Shown one piece after another: positions 21,866 through 27,769 of a stretch of 27,769 bases of DNA (position 1 is the first letter of the stretch; every line of letters starts with the position of its first letter). The translations under genes and the position numbers were made by a program. This DNA is from a virus: IMG/VR virus record IMGVR_UViG_3300020183_000371, positions 1 through 27,769 of that record; one strand, given 5' to 3'. The notes below the pieces were generated by a model. The model did no database searches. It had not been told where the DNA came from and worked only from the letters and a program-made list of their open reading frames with translations.

Positions 21866-22720
21866 TCACAGACCCTTTAAATAAGCGTCGTAGTATGCGC
21901 GGAACGGATCATTGGTATTGGCGGGGATGCCTGCGCGGTAACCCCCTTTATAGGGTTGGGTTTTGCCGTAGAAAACGTTTTCGCCCAAACGGTCGATTTC
22001 GTTTTGAACGTTGCCAATTGCTGAAAGGTTTGTGCCCACACCGCCCGGACGGTAGTAAGCCTTTGCCTCAAGAATCCGACGCCCGTAGTCAGCGGGATCG
22101 TAAAATTCTCCCATTTTGGAGGGTTGAAGCAAGTTAGTCACGAAAGGAGCGTAACCTTCAGCGCCCTGAAGGTCGGTGCGGATGTCAGTCTGCGTGGTTT
22201 TATAAGGTTCGTAACCAGCAGAACGACTAGCCTTATAGAAGCGATCAATATCTGCGCCGTAGTCCATACCGCTCTGCAGATCTTTATAAAGAGGCTCGAA
22301 CAGCTTATTGAAAGTCGATTGATCTTTAATGTTCTTGGAACCAATAGTCCGCTCTAGAAGTTGAGCTGCTTTACCTGCAGCAGCTTGGCTGGGAAGATCA
22401 GCCGAATAAGTCGAGGTAAAACGAACATCATCAGAGGTGTAACCAGCCCTCGGCGTGGGGGTAGGAGGCGTGGGGGTAGGAGGCGTCGGAGTGGGAGGCT
22501 TAGGTTGTTCACCCCCTGCACCAATGTTGCCGGTGTTTGAAATAGTGGAGACGTTTTGAATAGGATTATTCTCGATATTTACGTAGTTGCCCATCCCATA
22601 TCCACCGCCATATACTTCCTGGCCCATTTCCCTTTCGCGACCCAGACGGGAGCCACGCGAGCCTTTAGGACTGCCAACAAAACCAGTTAAGGGTAAACCG
22701 CCAGCGAAACGAAAAGCCAC
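21866..22720 (-). CDS. Unknown Gly/Tyr-rich protein with PPTPT repeat linker
   Basis: 284 aa, not recognised. N-terminal part is Gly/Arg-rich (GSPKGSRGSRLGREREMGQE, GGGYGMGNYVN). Residues about 74-90 are a Pro/Thr linker of three PPTPT units. The C-terminal half is helical with many Tyr and Gly (SGMDYGADIDRFYKASRSAG; EFYDPADYGRRILEAKAYY) and closes with DPFRAYYDAYLKGL. Such long, flexible, aromatic-Gly-rich proteins are common among internal virion and scaffold proteins; here the gene sits in the replication block, so this is open. It is the only protein in the window with a clear Pro-rich stretch, which would make it a candidate substrate for a prolyl hydroxylase (inference). Confidence 0.5.
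   Translation of the reverse strand: MAFRFAGGLPLTGFVGSPKGSRGSRLGREREMGQEVYGGGYGMGNYVNIENNPIQNVSTISNTGNIGAGGEQPKPPTPTPPTPTPPTPTPRAGYTSDDVRFTSTYSADLPSQAAAGKAAQLLERTIGSKNIKDQSTFNKLFEPLYKDLQSGMDYGADIDRFYKASRSAGYEPYKTTQTDIRTDLQGAEGYAPFVTNLLQPSKMGEFYDPADYGRRILEAKAYYRPGGVGTNLSAIGNVQNEIDRLGENVFYGKTQPYKGGYRAGIPANTNDPFRAYYDAYLKGL
22453..22497 (-). repeat. Three tandem 15-bp units coding for PPTPT
   Basis: On the + strand GGCGTGGGGGTAGGA occurs twice in direct succession (22453-22467, 22468-22482), followed by a third, diverged unit GGCGTCGGAGTGGGA (22483-22497). They encode the Pro/Thr linker of gene 21866-22720. Copy number may vary between strains. Confidence 0.8.
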
Positions 22721-22767
22721 GGTGCGTCAGAAGCTATCTTTCTCTATTTTATAGCAGTTTTTTATCT

Positions 22768-23268
22768 CTAAGTGTCGACTTTAATAAAGAAGCGTTGCAG
22801 GGAGTGCCCACGTTTCACAACCATATCCAGAGTTTTTAAACGTAAATTTGCTGCTTCGTACGACGAAAATATTTTCGCTTGCTCTTTTGTTTTAACGTAT
22901 TCCGTAATCATCCCTGGTTTTTTGGGATCGACAACAAATCCCCCCGTGGGGCTGACGATCACCCACGCCTCGCGAAACCGTAAATGGGTTATCGAGGCCA
23001 TTTCGGCTTCGGTGTATAAATAAACAGTTCGAACTATCTTAGTTGCTACTGGACTTTTCTTAAATGTTTCAAATTTTTTAATATCTGCATTAATTTGATG
23101 TTTTTTCTTGAGCGCTCTCGCGTTATTACTTGCTTTCAAAGGGGACTCAAAGCTTTCAGTAGTCAAATAAATCTCATTCTTACCGGTTACAGCACCGTGG
23201 TAAAAGCCGTTAATCTTAACAGCGAATACTTCTTTTTCAGGATTCTTTTCGATGCTTATAAGTTCCAT
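22768..23268 (-). CDS. Unknown protein next to polA
   Basis: 166 aa, not recognised, basic. It reads as a beta-rich N-terminus (MELISIEKNPEKEVFAVKI, YHGAVTGKNEIYLTTE), a Lys-rich helical middle (KALKKKHQ type, about residues 50-72) and a second beta part (AWVIVSPTGGFVVDPKKPG) followed by a helix with YEAANLRLKTL. No membrane segment. It starts two bases after the stop of polA on the same strand, so it is translated with it and may be a polymerase accessory or processivity factor; that is position only. A 47-bp gap separates it from gene 21866-22720. It contains one CCCCGTGG octamer (+ strand, about 22942). Confidence 0.5.
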   Translation of the reverse strand: MELISIEKNPEKEVFAVKINGFYHGAVTGKNEIYLTTESFESPLKASNNARALKKKHQINADIKKFETFKKSPVATKIVRTVYLYTEAEMASITHLRFREAWVIVSPTGGFVVDPKKPGMITEYVKTKEQAKIFSSYEAANLRLKTLDMVVKRGHSLQRFFIKVDT

Positions 23269-23270
23269 GA

Positions 23271-25166
23271 CTATTTAGATGCCCAGGATTTACCTACGCT
23301 TGCGTCTGCTGATGCTGGAACAGACTTTAACACAACTTCCGCAGCTGTAAGCATTATCTGCTCAAGAATTTTCCTATAAGTTTCAGCTAATTTTTCTTTT
23401 ACTTCAAGCACAATTTCATCGTGAATACATGCTACTAAGTGCACGTCATCACTCAAATGCTCACCGATTCTCGCTATTGCGATTTTAAGGATGTCTGCGC
23501 CTGAGCCCTGAATCAACGTATTGGCGCTGCACATCATTGTGGCATCGTCGTAACTAAGAAGGCGCCTGCGTCCACACGCTGTACGTGCGTAAGCCCACCC
23601 GTCATTCACTAACGCTGCACGCTCTTGGTGCCACGCTCTCAGTCGAGGATAAGCACTATGGAACGCAGCGTGGGCAACCTTAGCTTCCGAAAGCGTGAGC
23701 ATTTTTCCGCTCTGCGCAGCGTAAGTTTTATATTTACGAAAACCCATCCCATAAAGCAACGCGAAGTTCAGGGTTTTACCGTCTTGCCTTTCGTCTTTTG
23801 TAACCTCAGATAGATCTTTCTTATAAATCAAACTGGCTGTCATCGTATGTAGATCGATGTCGTTCGCAAATGCCTGTTTCATTTGAGGAATACCAATGAG
23901 CTCAGCGCCTAAACGCAGCTCGATCTGCGCCCAGTCGCAAATAACTAATTGATAGCCTTCCGCAGCAATAAAGCATTCCCGAAAGTTTTTTGATCGTGGA
24001 ATCTGTTGAATATTTACTGCAAAAACGTTTTTCTGTTTTGTTTTGGCTGTTTTAGGGGATCCACTGCTGGTGAAGCGCCCTGAGTTTGCACCAAATTGGT
24101 TGTAATTAGAGTGTATTCTGTGAGTAACAGGGTTGATATTATCAATCAGTTTAGTAACGTGCTCTAATTCGGTTTCGATTTTTGCCCGCTCTCTGTATAG
24201 CTTCAAGGTCAGGTCATCGCTGTCGAATTCCGACAAAGCAATTTGGTTAAGAGTCGGTTTGCCCGTATTCGCATCCTCTGGGAGCGCAACCCCGATTGAG
24301 GTGAAGGCAGCAACTACCTGCGTGGGAGAGCCGGGGTTAAAATCTTTCTTTGGTTTTTTACCTACACAAATCTTTTCATCAGCACCTCGAGGAAGCTTCT
24401 GATCCTCGGGAAGTCGCAAATCCAGTTCTGTAACAAAATCGTCTGTCTTTTGATCGAGCTTTAATTGGATTTTATTTTTAAGATATTTAAGTTTTTCTAT
24501 GTCAGCTCCGAATCCTCGGAAGCACATACGCGCAACTGGACGCACGCACTTAGATTCAATACTATAAATTTCTACTAAACTCTCCTCTCTCATTTCCTTT
24601 AACTGATCCGCTGCTACCCGAGGGAGAATGTCCACGTCGATTGCTGCGTATTCAATTTGCTCATCCGTCAGCTGGTCGACGCTCCAATCCGTTAGACGTT
24701 GTTCTTTACTGAGATCGATATCGAATCTCCGTTTGACTACAGCTCGCAAAGAACATGAAACATCAGCAAAGTAGGTTTTTTTAGCCTGTGGCGATATGCG
24801 TTTTTCCTTAAAGCCAGCTCTTAAAACCCGTTCAGCTATATAAGTATCAAACACTTTTCCCTTGAAATCAATGCCCAATAAAAATAAAAATTGAAAATCA
24901 AAGTTCAAATTGTGACCCACAACCATATCCCGCTTCTCGATTAAGCCCCTTAGCGCAGATACATCGTTGTATTTAAAAAGATCAAAAACATAAATAGTTC
25001 TGTCATCGATCAGAGGATCAGCAGAACAGAGTTGAAGCAGACGCGGTTTTGCAATCCCTGCTTGCAGCCCCGTGGTCTCAAAGTCCAAGCAGATTTTCGG
25101 CTCATCGTTTAAAGCGCTGACCGCCGCTTGAAATTCTTCAGCTGTCGTTATGTATTTGATGTTCAT
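23271..25166 (-). CDS. polA: DNA polymerase I (family A) with 3'-5' exonuclease
   Basis: 631 aa; no 5' nuclease domain. Residues about 20-190 form a DnaQ-like 3'-5' proofreading exonuclease: CLDFETTG (D28, E30), VVGHNLNFDFQF (D90) and EYAAIDVDIL (motif III). The polymerase half has motif A VICDWAQIELRLGAEL (DWAQIE instead of the usual DYSQIE), motif B RQDGKTLNFALLYGMG (R-x3-K-x3-F-x2-YG) and motif C CIHDEIVLEV. The residue equal to E. coli Phe762 is Phe. The protein replicates the phage genome together with the primase-helicase and SSB on the same strand. It is the first gene after the terminator at 25170-25197 and leads an operon with gene 22768-23268 two bases downstream. It carries one CCCCGTGG octamer (about 25068). 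Confidence 0.95.
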   Translation of the reverse strand: MNIKYITTAEEFQAAVSALNDEPKICLDFETTGLQAGIAKPRLLQLCSADPLIDDRTIYVFDLFKYNDVSALRGLIEKRDMVVGHNLNFDFQFLFLLGIDFKGKVFDTYIAERVLRAGFKEKRISPQAKKTYFADVSCSLRAVVKRRFDIDLSKEQRLTDWSVDQLTDEQIEYAAIDVDILPRVAADQLKEMREESLVEIYSIESKCVRPVARMCFRGFGADIEKLKYLKNKIQLKLDQKTDDFVTELDLRLPEDQKLPRGADEKICVGKKPKKDFNPGSPTQVVAAFTSIGVALPEDANTGKPTLNQIALSEFDSDDLTLKLYRERAKIETELEHVTKLIDNINPVTHRIHSNYNQFGANSGRFTSSGSPKTAKTKQKNVFAVNIQQIPRSKNFRECFIAAEGYQLVICDWAQIELRLGAELIGIPQMKQAFANDIDLHTMTASLIYKKDLSEVTKDERQDGKTLNFALLYGMGFRKYKTYAAQSGKMLTLSEAKVAHAAFHSAYPRLRAWHQERAALVNDGWAYARTACGRRRLLSYDDATMMCSANTLIQGSGADILKIAIARIGEHLSDDVHLVACIHDEIVLEVKEKLAETYRKILEQIMLTAAEVVLKSVPASADASVGKSWASK

Positions 25167-25169
25167 GAG

Positions 25170-25197
25170 GAAAAGAAACGCCCCCTTTCGGAGGCGT
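25170..25197 (-). terminator. Intrinsic terminator between gene 25223-26005 and polA
   Basis: On the - strand ACGCCTCC pairs with GGGGGCGT around a GAAA tetraloop (25178-25197; one mismatch), followed by TTTCTTTTCC, a typical intrinsic terminator with a stable GNRA loop. It ends the transcript of gene 25223-26005 just before polA, so polA needs its own promoter or antitermination. Confidence 0.75.
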
Positions 25198-25222
25198 GAT
25201 TTGCTTACGGTAGTTTAAACGC

Positions 25223-26005
25223 TCATGCCATGCGACGAGCTCGGTAGAACGATTCGATGTAATTCGGGAGATCTGCCCACAGCCCAACGATGGAGTTAGC
25301 GTTTTCGGTCGCTTTGATCTTGTAAAAAATCCGGCTCATCGTGCCTTTGTTGCTCTCGTTTGTCGGGGTGACGGACATCAGACTTTTCTGTTCCACCAAA
25401 CCGTTTTTAACGCACCACAACAGACCTTCCCTGAGACCGATATAAACCGGTGATACATGGAAAGTGTTTTTACGCTCCACGCCGTAGCTGAAATCTAACG
25501 GTTCCCAACCTTCGTCAGTTTGAGTGAACCCTCTATACAGAACCGAATTTTTCGGCATTCGGGTTTGCCTATCCAGCATGTTCACGATGTTGATCGCAAT
25601 TTCCCGGAGCGTGCACCATTCGGTGCTGCTGGTCTCCAGAAGGATGCTGGCGGCCCCCGTGGCCCAGTAAGAGGATGTTTGATTCAGTAGTTCGATGATT
25701 TCTTCGGAAGAGCTGCCCCGGACGCGTGCCGTCCGTCGTGCAATCCGATTCGGGTTGCGCACCCTAGGTTTGCTTGCGTTGCTGTTGGTGGCTAAGGAAA
25801 CTTTAAAAGCGAGAGAAGCGAGATCCGGGATTTTCTTCTCAACTGCCAGGTCAAACAGTTTCTTACTGTCAATTACTTTTAAATCAATAACTTTTTCGAG
25901 ATCAATCGGGTAGTAATCGGTTTTAGCGGACTGCGTGGCCTTGAACAAGGCAGCAGCCTCTTCCTTTTCAATCGGAGTTCCTTGGAGCAAAAATTGGAAG
26001 TTCAT
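25223..26005 (-). CDS. Unknown protein, likely DNA-associated, separately transcribed
   Basis: 260 aa from the ATG at 26005 (MNFQFLLQGTPIEKEEAAALF); the frame opens further to a TTG at 26056, but that lies in the leader. No family recognised. A basic patch (SKPRVRNPNRIARRTARVRG, about residues 80-99) would suit nucleic-acid binding. Two helical parts follow (EEIIELLNQTSSYWATG; LREIAINIVNMLDRQTRMP). The C-terminal stretch YIGLREGLLWCVKNGLVEQ ... GTMSRIFYKIK has the helix-strand order of a winged helix. It is enclosed by a promoter-like leader with an inverted repeat upstream and an intrinsic terminator downstream, so it looks monocistronic. It could be a regulator. Confidence 0.5.
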   Translation of the reverse strand: MNFQFLLQGTPIEKEEAAALFKATQSAKTDYYPIDLEKVIDLKVIDSKKLFDLAVEKKIPDLASLAFKVSLATNSNASKPRVRNPNRIARRTARVRGSSSEEIIELLNQTSSYWATGAASILLETSSTEWCTLREIAINIVNMLDRQTRMPKNSVLYRGFTQTDEGWEPLDFSYGVERKNTFHVSPVYIGLREGLLWCVKNGLVEQKSLMSVTPTNESNKGTMSRIFYKIKATENANSIVGLWADLPNYIESFYRARRMA

Positions 26006-26019
26006 CTTTAAAAGATGTG

Positions 26020-26055
26020 TGCTTGTCAAGGGTAACGAGGTGTCAAAGACAAGCA
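26020..26055 (-). promoter_or_regulatory. Inverted repeat in the leader of gene 25223-26005
   Basis: TGCTTGTC (26020-26027) and GACAAGCA (26048-26055) are perfect inverted copies separated by 20 bases, between the start codon and a promoter-like TATAAA. It can be an operator for a dimeric regulator (possibly the product itself) or the stem of a leader hairpin. A second small inverted repeat (CATCTT / AAGATG, 26003-26008 and 26012-26017) covers the start codon and could hide it in RNA. Confidence 0.45.
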
Positions 26056-26062
26056 AGAGCAG

Positions 26063-26068
26063 TTTATA
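26063..26068 (-). promoter_or_regulatory. Possible -10 element (TATAAA)
   Basis: On the - strand TATAAA lies about 60 bases upstream of the ATG at 26005, which places the transcript start near 26055, at the outer arm of the inverted repeat. No good -35 is visible, so the match is weak; the context (gap between genes, separate terminator downstream) supports a promoter here. Confidence 0.3.
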
Positions 26069-26105
26069 GTTTTTTAAGAATTCACTTGCATAGAGTCATC
26101 TGAGG

Positions 26106-26537
26106 CTATCCTGCAAGCCCCATGAACACGTTTTCAATATTTTTACACCATTCATTTATGTCGTAAGTTATTTCTTGACTTAATTCATAGATGTCTAAAT
26201 CAGAAAAAAATATTTCTTTCTGAATGGACTCGAGCGCAGTCTGTCCAAAGTTGTCCATCAAATACGCAGACACCCAGACACCCACTTCATAAACTTCTTC
26301 CCCTAATAAACATAAAGAATCAGTTTGTTTGCTTTTTAAAATCGAGAAAATCATGCTGTCAGATAGATAATTAATCTGACACGCACAATGACTGTAAGTA
26401 TCTTTGACAGTCGCGCTGTGGTGATTATCTATTGACTTTCTAAGGCACCTAAATATCCAAGTTTTCAGGTCATCATAGTCTGAGTTGTAAGTACAATATT
26501 CTTTTATTAAGTCTTCGAGGGTCGCAGTTATACCCAT
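26106..26537 (-). CDS. Unknown acidic protein
   Basis: 143 aa, not recognised. Acidic, Cys-containing and mostly helical (MGITATLEDLIKEYCTYNSD; CHCACQ-like cluster SHCACQINYL; EEVYEVGVWVSAYLMDNFG). No membrane segment, no catalytic motif. It starts one base after the stop of gene 26539-26787 on the same strand and ends about 100 bp before gene 25223-26005, so it is the last gene of the VWA operon. The compact helical acidic fold could be a small inhibitor or an adaptor of the VWA protein. Confidence 0.5.
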   Translation of the reverse strand: MGITATLEDLIKEYCTYNSDYDDLKTWIFRCLRKSIDNHHSATVKDTYSHCACQINYLSDSMIFSILKSKQTDSLCLLGEEVYEVGVWVSAYLMDNFGQTALESIQKEIFFSDLDIYELSQEITYDINEWCKNIENVFMGLAG

Positions 26538-26538
26538 C

Positions 26539-26787
26539 TTAAACCCAGACTTTCGAGTCCCTTTCGTTAACTTTACTCCAAACTGCTTTACCGTTTATTT
26601 TCCCGTTGCAAACAAACATTTCGTTTGTGTTGGGGTTTAACCAAATTGTTCCGATTGACGAATCATCTGGAAGATTGGGATCCACCGCAACTTCAAGATT
26701 TTTTTTAGTGTTTTCATATTCAGTTTTAATACGGCGTATCACATCGCCAGGATCAGCCGAAGTCTTGTCGTTATTTATCTGATGCAT
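26539..26787 (-). CDS. Small unknown protein overlapping the VWA gene
   Basis: 82 aa, not recognised. N-terminal half is charged and helical (DPGDVIRRIKTEYENTKKN). The C-terminal half has a beta pattern, IGTIWLNPNTNEMFVCNG and KAVWSKVNE, like the short 'G-iWfn--t-e-yv-dg--W---' repeats seen in phage structural and tail proteins. This could hint at a virion domain or an accessory binding module. Its start overlaps the end of the VWA gene by 13 bases, so the two are coupled. Confidence 0.5.
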   Translation of the reverse strand: MHQINNDKTSADPGDVIRRIKTEYENTKKNLEVAVDPNLPDDSSIGTIWLNPNTNEMFVCNGKINGKAVWSKVNERDSKVWV

Positions 26788-27769
26788 TTCTGGATAGCGT
26801 CGATCGTGTTTTCCTGATCGTACAGGTTTACAGAGAATAATTCGTCACTAATTTTGTGACAAACATCTGGAATGTCAGTGTTCACGCAGACAGTCGACCA
26901 CTGAAGACCATGCTTTTGTTTGAAGGCTTGTAAGCGTCTAACAAAATTATCATGGATTTCGGCGTGTCCGTCTGTTATTAAGAGAACATCCGCATTTGTT
27001 TCAACTTTGGCGTTATCGAGCGCGTGGGCAATTACGGCATTGAAGTTTGTTCCTCCTCCAAGAGTCCACTGCCCAACAAAGTCAAGCAACTCTTTATTGT
27101 TTTTACGATCCTTACTAAGCTCAACTGACATATCGATTCTGGTATCAAACAAATGTATGTGAACGTCACGCTTATCTTTCAGTGCTTGTTCAGCAATAAC
27201 AAACGTGATTGCTTTGCTCCAGGTTTCGCTCTCGCCGCTCATCGAGCCAGAAACATCGACGTAAAGGATGATAGGTCCTTTGCCTAAGTCTTTACGGTGT
27301 GCTGTAAAGTCTTTAGTGAGCAGGGATTTCTGAGAATACTTTAAGGCAAACAATGCTTTACCTTTTTCTGAGCTGGCTAGTGCGAGTTCAATCGGAAAAG
27401 TTCTCGTCAAATCGTCACTGAAAACTGCTCCAGTAATTCCTTCATAAGTTGATTTTGCGGGGCGAGCACGCTTACGTTCTTCCCAAATCCGACGCAGTGT
27501 TCCCAGCTTTTTAACTAAAGCTTTGAGCTGTTTGTTTCCTTCTAGTTTTTTTGCAAGGTCTTTTTTGGCCTGCAAATCCATTAGTTTATCTTTTTTACCT
27601 GGGTCGGAGCCCCACAAGGAAGATAAAGCACTTTGCGTTTCGTCATTTTGTTTGATTGTATTATCTACAATCTTATGTGCATTAGCTTGTAGTTTTTCCT
27701 TTGCATTTTGTATAGCATCGTTTATTCGGTTCACAAGTTCTTTGCCGGCTTGGCGAGCTTTTTTGGCAG
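26775..27769 (-). CDS. VWA-domain protein (ViaA/CobT-like), incomplete at the window edge
   Basis: At least 319 aa (from a GTG at 27734), but the frame stays open to the last base with coding-like, charged residues (KKARQAGKEL), so the real start is probably outside. Residues about 153-300 form a von Willebrand A domain with a complete metal site: PIILYVDVSGSMSG (D160, S162, S164), GGGTNF (T229) and LLITDGH (D255). The preceding region is a basic helical section (LRRIWEERKRARPAKSTYEGI). This layout resembles ViaA, the partner of the AAA+ ATPase RavA, and CobT-like VWA partners of CobS-type ATPases; cyanophages are known to carry CobS-like ATPases. A MoxR/CobS-type ATPase gene just to the right of the window would fit. 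It couples to gene 26539-26787. Confidence 0.8.
   Translation of the reverse strand, partial: AKKARQAGKELVNRINDAIQNAKEKLQANAHKIVDNTIKQNDETQSALSSLWGSDPGKKDKLMDLQAKKDLAKKLEGNKQLKALVKKLGTLRRIWEERKRARPAKSTYEGITGAVFSDDLTRTFPIELALASSEKGKALFALKYSQKSLLTKDFTAHRKDLGKGPIILYVDVSGSMSGESETWSKAITFVIAEQALKDKRDVHIHLFDTRIDMSVELSKDRKNNKELLDFVGQWTLGGGTNFNAVIAHALDNAKVETNADVLLITDGHAEIHDNFVRRLQAFKQKHGLQWSTVCVNTDIPDVCHKISDELFSVNLYDQENTIDAIQKCIR

Noticed and set aside
22453-22497. Tandem units considered as a CRISPR or iteron array
   Set aside because: Only three 15-bp units without spacers, in frame and coding for a Pro/Thr linker.
26006-26056. TTG start of the unknown gene at 26056
   Set aside because: The region holds an inverted repeat and a promoter-like element; the ATG at 26005 is better placed.
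1-27769. tRNA genes, and the cyanobacterial HIP1 word GCGATCGC
   Set aside because: I saw no cloverleaf-type sequence and no complete HIP1 copy, only partial CGATCGC matches; lack of HIP1 does not speak against a cyanophage.

Overview
The window looks like part of a lytic cyanophage genome (dsDNA tailed phage of a cyanobacterium, probably Synechococcus/Prochlorococcus-like). The evidence is gene content: Ser/Gly/Ala-repeat tail proteins, tail-collar proteins, phage speD (AdoMet decarboxylase), thyX, a family-A DNA polymerase with proofreading exonuclease, a primase-SF3 helicase, an SSB-like protein, a PD-(D/E)XK exonuclease, a muramidase-peptidase endolysin and several HNH proteins. No terminase, capsid, portal, RNA polymerase, integrase or tRNA gene is visible, so family and lifestyle cannot be fixed from this window. 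The host assignment is an inference.

Layout. (1) 1-8804: virion/tail genes on the + strand (15-527, 1209-1688, 2827-3144, 3147-4181, 4178-4717, then two unknowns to 5796). They are interleaved with seven genes on both strands that each carry a readable 2-oxoglutarate/Fe(II) dioxygenase active site (528-1151 -, 1713-2174 -, 2268-2792 +, 5801-6430 +, 6939-7652 -, 7651-8247 +, 8220-8804 +), plus one unrecognised companion gene (6323-6949 -). This island looks more AT-rich than its neighbours and is the most unusual part of the window. (2) 8828-9665: speD and an HNH nuclease. (3) 9630-10406 (-): three small genes, two with a membrane segment, next to the endolysin. They are lysis candidates, and one of them (58 aa) is very short. 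(4) 10500-14035 (+): a surface/PPC-like protein, the bifunctional endolysin, small HNH and unknown genes, a 43-aa micro-ORF coupled to its neighbours, and thyX, closed by a bidirectional terminator at 14037-14075. (5) 14092-27769 (-): the replication block. In transcription order from the right it holds a VWA protein running off the window edge, unknowns, a probably monocistronic gene (26005-25223) with its own promoter-like leader and terminator, polA, unknowns, an HNH/HTH protein, SSB, a partner with a similar C-terminal tail, a degenerate methyltransferase-like protein, the exonuclease, primase-helicase and a membrane-anchored winged-helix-like protein. One short + strand gene (19388-19591) interrupts it.

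How it may work together. PolA, primase-helicase, SSB, exonuclease, ThyX and the HNH proteins form a DNA synthesis and nucleotide supply module. Tail genes build the host-contact apparatus. The dioxygenases are best read as modifiers of proteins, possibly the tail proteins they sit among, or of host targets; that link is positional inference. A second unexplained signal is the octamer CCCCGTGG: I find six copies on the + strand and none on the - strand, regardless of the direction of the gene it lies in.
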